Source: Sulfitobacter undariae (GTDB lineage: Bacteria > Pseudomonadota > Alphaproteobacteria > Rhodobacterales > Rhodobacteraceae). From it: a DNA stretch of 64,000 nucleotides. Shown here in pieces: positions 56,041-64,000 of this stretch. Every line of letters begins with the position of its first letter. The first letter of the stretch is position 1. Location of the stretch: the NCBI RefSeq assembly GCF_014196805.1, contig NZ_JACIEI010000001.1, forward strand, positions 616,796 through 680,795, given 5' to 3'. Both the position numbers and the translations under genes were made by a program. The notes below the pieces were generated by a model. That model searched no databases, was not told the origin of the DNA, and was given only the letters and a program-made list of their open reading frames with translations.

Positions 56041-56829
56041 ATGTCACGCGTCTCAGTTACCTATGAAAATCACATCGCCCATGTGCGCCTGACCCGCGCA
56101 GATAAAATGAATGCCGTGGATCAGGATATGATCACAGCGATTATTGCTGCGGGTAATGAGGTTGCGGCGTCGGATGCGCGGGCTGTCATTGTGTCGGGCG
56201 AGGGCAAAGCCTTTTGCGCGGGGATTGATATTTCCGGGCTGTCAGGGATGATTGGAAAAGACCCTGCAGAATTGCTGATGCCACGCACCCATGGCGAGGG
56301 CACCACCAACCAATGGCAAGAGGTTGCTATGGTCTGGGCGCGTATGGATATTCCTGTAATCGCTGCCGTGCATGGCGTGTGCTTTGGCGCTGGCATCCAA
56401 TTGGCGCTGGGGGCAGATATTCGCATTGCTTCGCCTGATGCGCAGTTTGCCGTGATGGAGATGAAATGGGGGATCGTGCCAGATATGGGCGGCATGGTTT
56501 TGTTGCCTAAACTGGTGCGGTCAGATGTGCTGCGGCGTTTGACCTATACGGCAGAGCCAATCAGCGCGGAGCAGGCCGAGCGCTGGGGGCTGGTGACGGA
56601 GTTGGCGGATGATCCATTGGCGGCGGCGCAGGAACTGGCCGAGACCATTGCAGGCAAAAGCCCGTCTGCCATTCGGGCGGCCAAACGCTTGATCGGGATT
56701 GCCGAGACTGCTGATGCTGCGGCTGTGCTGGACGCTGAATCGCGTTTGCAGGTGGATTTGATCGGCAAGCCGCATCAGATGGAAGTGATTGCTGCGTCTT
56801 TTGAAAAACGGGCAGCCGTTTTTAAGTAA
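56041..56829 (+). CDS. Enoyl-CoA hydratase/isomerase (crotonase family)
   Basis: A 262-residue crotonase-fold enzyme acting on acyl-CoA. GGAGG (56030-56034) precedes ATG 56041. The oxyanion-hole motifs are FCAGIDISG (about 60-70) and VHGVCFGAGIQLALGADIR. The substrate (hydratase or isomerase) is not evident from sequence. It is monocistronic, ending at a terminator. Confidence 0.9.
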   Translation: MSRVSVTYENHIAHVRLTRADKMNAVDQDMITAIIAAGNEVAASDARAVIVSGEGKAFCAGIDISGLSGMIGKDPAELLMPRTHGEGTTNQWQEVAMVWARMDIPVIAAVHGVCFGAGIQLALGADIRIASPDAQFAVMEMKWGIVPDMGGMVLLPKLVRSDVLRRLTYTAEPISAEQAERWGLVTELADDPLAAAQELAETIAGKSPSAIRAAKRLIGIAETADAAAVLDAESRLQVDLIGKPHQMEVIAASFEKRAAVFK

Positions 56830-56851
56830 GCTATTACAGTGAGTTATGAAA

Positions 56852-56885
56852 GGCCGCCAAAGGCTCGTGCCTTGGCGGTCTTTTT
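56852..56885 (+). terminator. Terminator between crotonase gene and valS
   Basis: CCGCCAA-type stem (56854-56863) pairs with TTGGCGG (56872-56878), extended by GGC/GCC with one bulged base, then TTTTT (56881-56885). It ends the crotonase transcript; on the minus strand it may help end valS. Confidence 0.85.
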
Positions 56886-56896
56886 CTTAAGCGCGT

Positions 56897-59800
56897 TTAG
56901 CCAATCTCGGCGAGGCGGTTCATCGCGGCTTGCAACTGGTCTGCCTCTTCTTGGCGTGCTGCAAGGTTTTCTTGGGCTTCGGCGACCACTTCTTCGGGCG
57001 CGGAGGCGGCGAATTTGGGGTTGTTGAGACGCCCTTTCAGACCGCCGATCTCCTTGGCCAATTTGTCCAGAGATTTTTGCAAACGGGCCTTCTCGGCGTC
57101 AAGGTCAATCAACCCTTCGAGGGGCAGGCCAAAGGTGGCGCCCGGTGCGCCAATTGCAACGGTGCCTTTGGGGAATTCATCCTTTTTATCAAGGCTTTCC
57201 ACGCGGGCAAGGCGTTTGATCATCGCTTCGTTATTGTCCCATGCCGCCTGTGCTGCTGCGTCCATTTCGGTGACGATCATGGGCACTTTCAGGCCCGCTG
57301 GAACGTGCATTTGGGCGCGGGCGGAGCGGATGTTTTCGATGAGGGAAATCACCCAGTTCATCTCGCGATCCGCGTCTGCATCGAGCAGGGCTTCGGTGGT
57401 GTAGGTGGGCCAATCTGCGTGCACCAATTGCTTGGGGCGTTGGGCGGTGTTGCCCCAGAGTTCTTCGGTCACAAAAGGCATGATGGGGTGGAGCAGGATC
57501 AGGCATTGATCCAGCACCCAAGCCATTGTTTCGCGTGTCTCTTTTGCCAATGCGCCTTTGCCTTCGTCGTCTTGGAACAGGGGTTTGGACAGCTCTACAT
57601 ACCAGTCACAGACCTTGCCCCAGACAAAGGCGTAAAGCGCGTTTGCGGCGTCGTTAAAGCGGTAGGTATCTAGGGCTGCGTCGACCTCTTCGCGGACGCG
57701 GGCGGTTTCGCCGATGATCCATTTATTGAGGGTCGCGGTGGGTGTCACAGGCGGTACACCGTCTGTGCACCGTGCGTACACCGCTGTGCCGTCAAACACG
57801 CCGTTCATTTCGGCGAATTTATGGGCGTTCCAGACCTTGGTGCCAAAGTTACGGTAACCCGCGATGCGCTGTTCTTCCATCTTGAGCGCACCCCCAAGCG
57901 AGGCCATGGCCGCGTTGGTGAAGCGCAGGGCATCCGCGCCGTATTGGTCGATGATTTCCAGCGGGTCGATGACGTTGCCCACGGATTTCGACATCTTCTT
58001 GCCCTTCGCATCGCGCACGAGGCCGTGGAGATAGACGGTGTCGAAAGGCTTTTGACCTGTGGTGTCGAGCTGCATCATCATCATGCGGGCGACCCAGAAG
58101 AACAGGATGTCCTGACCTGTGATCAGATCGGAGGTGGGGAAGTATTTTTGCAAGGCTTCGTTTTGCGCGTCAACGTCAGCATCGCCCGTCCACCCGAGCG
58201 TGCCGATGGGCCAGAGGCCAGAGGAGAACCATGTGTCTAGGACGTCGGGGTCGCGCCAAACGGGATAGACGATTTCTGTCGGGTCTTGGCTGAACGAGTA
58301 TTTGCCAAGGCTTTCCGCGAGCATGTGCATAGCTTCGGCACGTGAGTCGGCCTCGACGATGCGGGCATGGTTTAGCGGGGTAGGCAGGCCAGCGGTGACA
58401 TCTTTGAAACCAGTGGTGATGCTGTCAAAATCGGCACCGCATTGCAGTTGGTCGGTGCCTTCTGTCAGTGATTGTTCCCGCAGCAGGCGGGTGATTTCAA
58501 CAAGATCGAGCGCGCCATCGCCTTCGTCATCCACGAAGTCAGAGGTTTGCAGATCTAGGCCGTACCATACCGGAATCTGGTGACCCCACCAAAGCTGGCG
58601 CGAGATGCACCATGGCTCGATGTTGTCGAGCCAGTTATAATAGACCTTCTCGCCGCTCTCGGGGATGATTTTCACGTCGCCGCCGCGCACGGCGTCGAGG
58701 GCGGGGCCTACGATTTTGTCGGTGTCTACGAACCATTGGTCGGTCAGCATCGGCTCGATCACCACCTTCGAGCGGTCGCCGAAGGGCTGCATGATGGGTT
58801 TGGATTCGACGTAAGGGACCGTCTCGGTCACTTCCGATTTGTTGCCGTCTTCGTCTTTGACCGTGCGGGTCGCTTCATGCATCACGGCGAGGCCCTCGGC
58901 GGTGATGTCAGCGATGACTTTTTCACGGGCGTCAAAACGGTCAAGACCGCGATACTCATCTGGCACAAGGTTCATCGCGGCGATCATTGCCTCGTCGAAG
59001 TCCTGTTCGCCATTGGCGATTTTCTGGGCAATCGCGGCTTCTTCGGCGTAGGGTTTGCCATCGGCGCGCAGGGCGGCTTTGGTGTCCATCAGCGAATACA
59101 TCGGGATGTTGTTGCGTTTGGCGACTTGGTAGTCGTTAAAGTCATGCGCGCCTGTGATTTTCACCGCACCGGAGCCGAAATCTTTGTCGGGGTATTCATC
59201 GGTGATGATCGGGATCAGGCGGCGGAATTCTTTGGGGCCAACGGGAATTTCGCAAAGTTTTCCGATGATTGGGGTATAGCGTTCATCTGAAGGATGCACT
59301 GCAACTGCGCCGTCACCCAGCATGGTTTCGGGGCGGGTTGTGGCGATAGAGATGTAATCGCGGGTCTCGCGCAGGGTGACGTTGCCGTCTTCGTCTTTCT
59401 CGACATATTCATAGGTCGCACCGCCTGCGAGCGGGTATTTGAAGTGCCACATATGGCCCGGCTGTTCGATGTTTTCGACTTCGAGATCAGAGATCGCTGT
59501 CTCAAACCGTGGGTCCCAATTGACCAGACGTTTGCCGCGATAGATTTTGCCATCGTTGTACATTTGCACAAAGACTTTGATCACGGCGTCGTGGAAGTTG
59601 GGCGAGTTTTCGTGGCCCACGCGGGTGTCATAAGGCGCGCCTGACATGGTGAAAGCGTTGCGCGACCAATCGCACGACGAGCCAAGGCGTTTAAGCTGGC
59701 CCACGATGGTGTCGGCGGTGGATTCTTTGTATTCCCACGCGTGCTTCAGGAACTCTTCACGCGTCAGATCGGTGCGTTTTATACCGCTCTCGGCCAGTTT

Positions 59801-60085
59801 GTTTTCCACGGCCAATTGCAGGGCGATGCCTGCGTGGTCTTGGCCCGGTTGCCAGAGCGTATCAAAGCCACGCATACGGTGCCAGCGGGTCAGGATATCT
59901 TGCAACGTGTTGTTGAACGCATGGCCCACGTGCAGCGAGCCGTTGACGTTGGGCGGCGGGATCATGACGCTATAGGTTTCAGAGCGCGATGCGTTTGCGC
60001 CTGCTTTGAATGCGCCAGCCTGTTCCCAAGCGGCGTAGAGGCGTGCTTCCGCCTCGTTTGAATCGAAGTTCTTTTCCAGTGCCAT
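56897..60085 (-). CDS. valS: Valyl-tRNA synthetase
   Basis: Class I aaRS of about 1062 residues charging tRNA-Val. HIGH-type [13 protein letters not shown] and KMSKS in [12 protein letters not shown] are intact, an editing CP1 domain is present, and the C-terminal coiled-coil arm ([20 protein letters not shown]) is typical. Between IPVWYG (W507) and DVLDTWFSS (W619) lies a stretch about 70 residues longer than in the E. coli enzyme as I recall it. ATG 60085 (MALEKNFD) is the start; ATG 60091 is close. Confidence 0.97.
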   Translation of the reverse strand: MALEKNFDSNEAEARLYAAWEQAGAFKAGANASRSETYSVMIPPPNVNGSLHVGHAFNNTLQDILTRWHRMRGFDTLWQPGQDHAGIALQLAVENKLAESGIKRTDLTREEFLKHAWEYKESTADTIVGQLKRLGSSCDWSRNAFTMSGAPYDTRVGHENSPNFHDAVIKVFVQMYNDGKIYRGKRLVNWDPRFETAISDLEVENIEQPGHMWHFKYPLAGGATYEYVEKDEDGNVTLRETRDYISIATTRPETMLGDGAVAVHPSDERYTPIIGKLCEIPVGPKEFRRLIPIITDEYPDKDFGSGAVKITGAHDFNDYQVAKRNNIPMYSLMDTKAALRADGKPYAEEAAIAQKIANGEQDFDEAMIAAMNLVPDEYRGLDRFDAREKVIADITAEGLAVMHEATRTVKDEDGNKSEVTETVPYVESKPIMQPFGDRSKVVIEPMLTDQWFVDTDKIVGPALDAVRGGDVKIIPESGEKVYYNWLDNIEPWCISRQLWWGHQIPVWYGLDLQTSDFVDDEGDGALDLVEITRLLREQSLTEGTDQLQCGADFDSITTGFKDVTAGLPTPLNHARIVEADSRAEAMHMLAESLGKYSFSQDPTEIVYPVWRDPDVLDTWFSSGLWPIGTLGWTGDADVDAQNEALQKYFPTSDLITGQDILFFWVARMMMMQLDTTGQKPFDTVYLHGLVRDAKGKKMSKSVGNVIDPLEIIDQYGADALRFTNAAMASLGGALKMEEQRIAGYRNFGTKVWNAHKFAEMNGVFDGTAVYARCTDGVPPVTPTATLNKWIIGETARVREEVDAALDTYRFNDAANALYAFVWGKVCDWYVELSKPLFQDDEGKGALAKETRETMAWVLDQCLILLHPIMPFVTEELWGNTAQRPKQLVHADWPTYTTEALLDADADREMNWVISLIENIRSARAQMHVPAGLKVPMIVTEMDAAAQAAWDNNEAMIKRLARVESLDKKDEFPKGTVAIGAPGATFGLPLEGLIDLDAEKARLQKSLDKLAKEIGGLKGRLNNPKFAASAPEEVVAEAQENLAARQEEADQLQAAMNRLAEIG

Positions 60086-60262
60086 GATCATTGGTTCCGT
60101 TTTTAGGTTTGCGCCTGATGTAGCGGAGGATGGGGCAGAGGGGAAGGGTAGGCCGTACATGCGGGGGAATTGATGCGGGTATCGCATTAAGTTCACTGGA
60201 CAAGGCCTGTGGGTGGGTTAAGTTTCGTTGGAGCGATTTTGCAGGCTATAGGGAACAAGCAC

Positions 60263-62560
60263 ATGGAAAAATTCGGCAAAAGCCAACCGGTTAAGCGGGT
60301 TGAGGATGTGCGGTTTCTGACAGGTCAGGGGCGATATGTGGATGATATCGTGCCTGAAGGGGCGTTGCAGACCTTTGTGTTCCGTTCGTCCAATGCGCAT
60401 GGGGTGATCACAGAGCTGGACGTGAGCGATGCCGCCGAGGCGGATGGTGTGCATCTGGTGTTCACCTGCGCGGATATGGAAGCGGCGGGTGTGGATATTG
60501 CGCTGAACGGGGCGACGGTGAAAAACCGAGATGGCAGCAGTGGCGCCGCGCCGTTGCGGCCCATGCTGGCCAAAGACAAGGTGCGTTATGTCGGCGAGCC
60601 TGTGGCGGTGGTGATCGCCGATACCTATGAGCAGGCGCGTGACGCGGCCGAGATGATCATGTTTGACGTGGATGAATTACCTGCCAGCATGGCGATGTCG
60701 CGCGGTGGCGAGGCTTTGCATGTTGAGGCGGCGGATAACTGTGCCTTTGATTGGGGCATGGGCGATGAGGCCGCGACCGAGGCGGCGTTTAAGGCAGCCG
60801 CAAAGACTGTGGCGCTGGAGGTGGGCGATAACCGTATCATCGTGAATTCATTGGAACCGCGTGGGTGCTTTGCGGAATGGGATGGCACGCGGTTGCATCT
60901 GGCCAATAACGGGCAGGGTGTTTGGGTGCATAAGGATAACTTGGTTAAATCCTTTGGTCTGGAGGCGGAAAACGTGCGGGTGACGAACCCTGATACGGGC
61001 GGCGCCTTTGGCATGAAGTCGATGACCTATCCCGAGCATTTTCTGGTGAGCCATGCGGCACGGGTGTTGGGCAAGCCGGTGCATTGGATGTCTGACCGCA
61101 CCGAAGCGATGCTGAGCGATAATGGCGGACGTGATCTGACCAGTTTGGCCGAGTTGGCCTTTGACGAGAATAACAAGATCACGGCCTACCGCGTGCAGAG
61201 CAAGTGTAATTTGGGGGCGTATAACAGCCAGTTCGGGCAATTTATTCAATCGCAATTGTTCAGCCGTGTGTTGATGGGCGTTTATGATGTGCAGACCACG
61301 TGGTTGCAGGTGGAAGGCTATTATACCAACACGGTGCAGGTGGATGCCTACCGTGGTGCAGGGCGGCCCGAGGCGATTTATGTGCTGGAGCGGGTGATGG
61401 ACCGAGCGGCGCGGGAGTTGGGTGTTGATCCGCTGGAGTTGCGCCGGATCAATTTCATCAAGCCTGATCAGTTTCCCTATGCCGCCGCCACGGGTGAAAC
61501 CTATGACGTGGGTGATTTCAACAAAGTCCTGACACGGGGTGAGGCAGAGGCGGATGTGGCTGGATTTGCGGCGCGCAAAGCGGCGGATGCTGCGCGTGGT
61601 ATGCTGCGCGGGCAGGGCGTTTGCTATTACGTCGAGAGTATTCTAGGCGACCCGAGCGAAGGCGCGAAAGTGAATTTCCGCGAGGATGGCATGGTGGAAA
61701 TCCTTGTGGGTACGCAATCGGGCGGACAAGGGCATGAGACGGTTTATGCCAAGTTTTTGAGTGACCAGACGGGTATTCCTGCCGAAAAAATCATCGTGAT
61801 CCAAGGCGATAGTGATCTGATTGCGCAGGGCGGCGGCACGGGGGGATCGCGCTCGGTGACCACGCAGAGCACGGCGACACTGGCCACGGTGAGTAAAATC
61901 AAAGAAGAATTCTCCGCTTTCCTTGCAGAAGAGATGGGCGTGCCTGCCTCCGAGATCAGCTTTGACGATGAGCGATTCCGCGCAGATGGTTCAAACCTGA
62001 CGCCGAGCATGTTGGAAGTGGCGGATATGGCGCGTGAAAAGGGCCGTGATGATCTGCTGACCCATCACGAGCGGGCAACGCTGGATGGGCGCAGTTTCCC
62101 GAACGGGGCGCATTTCTGTGAGGTTGTGATTGACCCCGAAACAGGGATTGTCACCACCGATCGCTACACCGTGGTGGATGATTTCGGCAATCTGATCAAC
62201 CCGTTGCTGGCCGAGGGCCAAGTGCATGGCGGCGTGGTGCAAGGCATCGGGCAGGCCATTCAGGAACGCGTTGTCTATGATGAAGACGGTCAATTGCTTA
62301 CAGCATCGTTTATGGATTACGCCATGCCGCGTGCTATGGATGTGCCTTACATTTCCTTTACCAGTGAGCCTGTACCCTCAACAGCGAATCTGATGGGCAT
62401 GAAGGGCTGCGGCGAGGCGGGCACCGTTGGGGCGCTGGCGGCGGTTTCTAATGCGGTGCAGGATGCGCTGTGGGAAAGCGGCGTACGTCAGGCGGATATG
62501 CCGTTCACACCGCATAAAGTATGGGAGTTGCTACAGGGTGAAACCATCGCCGCGCAATGA
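60263..62560 (+). CDS. Xanthine dehydrogenase family molybdopterin large subunit (CoxL form II type)
   Basis: A 765-residue molybdenum hydroxylase large subunit with N-terminal aldehyde-oxidase domain and molybdopterin-binding domain. Key motifs are AYRGAGRPEA (form II CO dehydrogenase-like, not the CO-active form I with Cys), GGTGGSRSVTTQS and the C-terminal catalytic Glu in MKGCGEAGTVGAL. GGGAACA precedes ATG 60263. FAD and 2Fe-2S subunit genes are absent nearby. The substrate is unknown; a heterocycle or aldehyde is likely. Confidence 0.9.
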   Translation: MEKFGKSQPVKRVEDVRFLTGQGRYVDDIVPEGALQTFVFRSSNAHGVITELDVSDAAEADGVHLVFTCADMEAAGVDIALNGATVKNRDGSSGAAPLRPMLAKDKVRYVGEPVAVVIADTYEQARDAAEMIMFDVDELPASMAMSRGGEALHVEAADNCAFDWGMGDEAATEAAFKAAAKTVALEVGDNRIIVNSLEPRGCFAEWDGTRLHLANNGQGVWVHKDNLVKSFGLEAENVRVTNPDTGGAFGMKSMTYPEHFLVSHAARVLGKPVHWMSDRTEAMLSDNGGRDLTSLAELAFDENNKITAYRVQSKCNLGAYNSQFGQFIQSQLFSRVLMGVYDVQTTWLQVEGYYTNTVQVDAYRGAGRPEAIYVLERVMDRAARELGVDPLELRRINFIKPDQFPYAAATGETYDVGDFNKVLTRGEAEADVAGFAARKAADAARGMLRGQGVCYYVESILGDPSEGAKVNFREDGMVEILVGTQSGGQGHETVYAKFLSDQTGIPAEKIIVIQGDSDLIAQGGGTGGSRSVTTQSTATLATVSKIKEEFSAFLAEEMGVPASEISFDDERFRADGSNLTPSMLEVADMAREKGRDDLLTHHERATLDGRSFPNGAHFCEVVIDPETGIVTTDRYTVVDDFGNLINPLLAEGQVHGGVVQGIGQAIQERVVYDEDGQLLTASFMDYAMPRAMDVPYISFTSEPVPSTANLMGMKGCGEAGTVGALAAVSNAVQDALWESGVRQADMPFTPHKVWELLQGETIAAQ

Positions 62561-63620
62561 AGGCAAACCATCGTTTCTGAGGCGGCTTTTTAGCCGCCTT
62601 TGGACAAGGCCGGACACAGATATCAGCCCGATGCGCGGGCCTGTGGTGCATTTGATCATTCTGGATGGCACGATGTCGACGCTGCGGCAGGGCGAGGAAA
62701 CCAATGCAGGGCTGACCTATAATCTGGCCCGTGAAATGGGGCGGGCTGTTTCGATTTATTATGAACCCGGATTGCAGTGGGACGACTGGCGTTCCGTGCG
62801 TGATGTGGCCACGGGGCGCGGGATCAATCGGCAGATCAGGCGGGCCTATGGCTATCTGGCATCGCGCTACCGTGCGGGGGATCAGATATATCTGATGGGC
62901 TATTCGCGGGGGGCTTATGCGGTGCGATCCTTGGCAGGGATCATTGACCGCGTTGGCCTGCTGCGCCGCGATCAGGCGACAGAACGCAATGTGCGGCAGG
63001 CCTACCGCCTTTATGAAAGCAGAACAGGCGGACCAGAGGCCGAGGCATTTCGCGCGGCTTATTGCAGGGCTGAAGTGCCGATTGAGATGATTGGCGTTTG
63101 GGACACAGTGAAGTCACTCGGTATTAACGCGCCGATCATCTGGCGGTTAAGTGCAGCACGCCATGAGTATCACGATCATGATCTAGGCGCTGGGATCAAG
63201 CGGGGTTGCCATGCCTTGGCCCGCGACGAGCGGCGCGTGGTCTATAGCCCTGTGATGTGGAAAAGCGATCCTGCGCGACCCGAGCAAATCAAACAGGTCT
63301 GGTTTCGCGGCAGTCACGGCGATGTGGGCGGTCAGTTGGGCGGTCGCAACTTTGCACGCCCTTTGTCGAATATATCGTTGGTGTGGATGCTGGGGCAGGC
63401 GGCAGAAATGGGATTGCCTTTGCCACAGGACTGGCGGGACCGTTTTGAACAGGATGTCACCGCGCCCTCTATCGGCACTTGGGCGGGCTGGGGGAAGCTG
63501 TTTTTGCTCAGACGCAGGCGGGTGATCGGGACGGACCCGTCAGAGAGCCTGCACCCGAGTATTGCGCCCCAGCAAGAGGGGGAGGGTGAACAGATGGTCT
63601 CTGCTGTGGCGGCTGTTTGA
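62538..63620 (+). CDS. DUF2235 alpha/beta hydrolase-like protein
   Basis: From GTG 62538, which overlaps the MoCo subunit gene by 23 bases, the protein has 360 residues (ATG 62632 is an alternative). It has the DUF2235 signature with the nucleophile elbow GYSRGAYAVRSLAG and the conserved GVWDTVKSLG and WFRGSHGDVGGQLGG. This domain occurs in putative lipases and T6SS-type phospholipases. No signal peptide. The overlap suggests translational coupling. Confidence 0.87.
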   Translation: MKPSPRNEGKPSFLRRLFSRLWTRPDTDISPMRGPVVHLIILDGTMSTLRQGEETNAGLTYNLAREMGRAVSIYYEPGLQWDDWRSVRDVATGRGINRQIRRAYGYLASRYRAGDQIYLMGYSRGAYAVRSLAGIIDRVGLLRRDQATERNVRQAYRLYESRTGGPEAEAFRAAYCRAEVPIEMIGVWDTVKSLGINAPIIWRLSAARHEYHDHDLGAGIKRGCHALARDERRVVYSPVMWKSDPARPEQIKQVWFRGSHGDVGGQLGGRNFARPLSNISLVWMLGQAAEMGLPLPQDWRDRFEQDVTAPSIGTWAGWGKLFLLRRRRVIGTDPSESLHPSIAPQQEGEGEQMVSAVAAV

Positions 63621-63627
63621 AGCGACA

Positions 63628-64000
63628 TGGACCTGTCACGCTTTAGTGCCGCCCCAAGTGCTCGTTTAAGCCACCTTTCGTTCGAAGGCGACAGGGCTTT
63701 TCCAGCCCAGTGCTGAGTGGCGGCGTCGTGGATTGTAGAACCCGTTGATGTATTCGAAGACCGCCATCTCAGCCTGCCTGCGGGTGTCCCATGTGTCTCG
63801 CCAGATTAGCTCTGCTTTGATCGTTTTGAAGAACGTCTCAACCGCCGCATTATCATAGCAATTTCCTTTGCCGCTCATTGACGCCTTGAACCCGTGGTGG
63901 CGCAAGATCTTTTGATACTCATGGGAACAATATTGGCTGCCACGATCAGTGTGATGGATACAGCCTTTTGGTGGCGCTCGGAATGCAATGGCCATATTCA
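63628..64000 (-). mobile_element. IS3-family insertion sequence, right part only
   Basis: The transposase 3' end and one terminus are in the window; the rest lies beyond 64000. The presumed IR starts TGGACCTGTCACG near 63628, eight bases after the DUF2235 stop, so the element inserted almost at the gene's end. The opposite IR is outside, so the boundary is an estimate. Confidence 0.6.
63666..64000 (-). CDS. IS3-family transposase OrfB, C-terminal part (cut by window edge)
   Basis: About 111 codons of the DDE transposase are visible. HTDRGSQYCSHEYQ and GNCYDNAAVETFFKTIK carry the second Asp and the catalytic Glu, and FYNPRRRHSALGWKSPVAF is the conserved C-terminal block. The frame runs to the edge with no stop; TAA is at 63666-63668. 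The frame-shift partner OrfA is outside. Confidence 0.95.
   Translation of the reverse strand, partial: NMAIAFRAPPKGCIHHTDRGSQYCSHEYQKILRHHGFKASMSGKGNCYDNAAVETFFKTIKAELIWRDTWDTRRQAEMAVFEYINGFYNPRRRHSALGWKSPVAFERKVA

Overview
The window looks like a chromosomal core region of a marine Rhodobacterales (Roseobacter-group) alphaproteobacterium. Evidence: a 407-residue 5-aminolevulinate synthase with its PLP lysine at position 248, as in Rhodobacter; a SAM-II riboswitch in front of metZ; a DUF6446-type gene between glyQ and glyS; the small DUF6280 protein near efp; a PopZ-like acidic protein; and moderately high GC with many GTG/TTG starts. Almost every gene is housekeeping. Accessory DNA is limited to an eroded integrase between two tRNA genes and the end of an IS3-family element at the right edge.

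Layout. 1-3.1 kb: a cut secreted protein gene, then the ftsY, EamA transporter and yciB run. 3.1-8.8 kb: an alpha/beta hydrolase; metZ behind a SAM-II riboswitch and candidate attenuator; folE2 with a strong dyad just before its Shine-Dalgarno; a DUF1127 protein; trkH. 8.8-17.2 kb: a secreted pseudo-trypsin protein, then glyQ, DUF6446, glyS and a pyruvate phosphate dikinase-like gene. 17.3-22.7 kb: a SleB-type cell wall hydrolase, folB (with an unusual C-terminal domain), folP, a second EamA transporter, a GNAT protein and ilvC. 22.8-26.4 kb: two overlapping Lrp genes, a GGDEF protein, a class V aminotransferase and a fasciclin protein. 26.5-38.5 kb: M20 peptidase, hemA, a RodZ-like protein, ispG, a UbiH-family hydroxylase, a HAD phosphatase, GntR, a MshEN-glycosyltransferase fusion, carA and a YqeY protein. 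38.5-42.3 kb: DUF2244, a small membrane protein, ctaD and lipB. 42.4-43.5 kb: tRNA-Leu(GAG), integrase remnant, tRNA-Cys(GCA). 43.7-56.8 kb: a Pcm-like methyltransferase, tolC, the PopZ-like gene, cobQ, DUF6280, efp, ygfZ, a small glycosyltransferase, an MsbA-like ABC exporter, a serine/alanine-glyoxylate-type aminotransferase, hisC and a crotonase. 56.9-64 kb: valS, an orphan molybdenum hydroxylase large subunit overlapping a DUF2235 gene, and the IS3 end.

Functional links. Folate synthesis is represented by folE2, folB and folP. Glycyl-tRNA synthetase, valyl-tRNA synthetase, EF-P and two tRNAs serve translation. HemA, CtaD and CobQ belong to tetrapyrrole and respiratory metabolism. YgfZ and LipB concern iron-sulfur and lipoyl enzymes. 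FtsY, YciB, the RodZ-like and PopZ-like proteins and SleB point to envelope and cell-cycle functions. A GGDEF protein and a glycosyltransferase with the tandem MshEN signature lie in the same window, but there is no direct evidence that they work together.

I did not find a multi-gene system I can call new. The strongest leads are the MshEN-GT2 fusion, the FolB protein with a degenerate amino-acid-kinase-like tail, the pseudo-trypsin, the orphan MoCo large subunit with an overlapping DUF2235 gene, and the integrase relic whose reading frame ends inside a tRNA gene.
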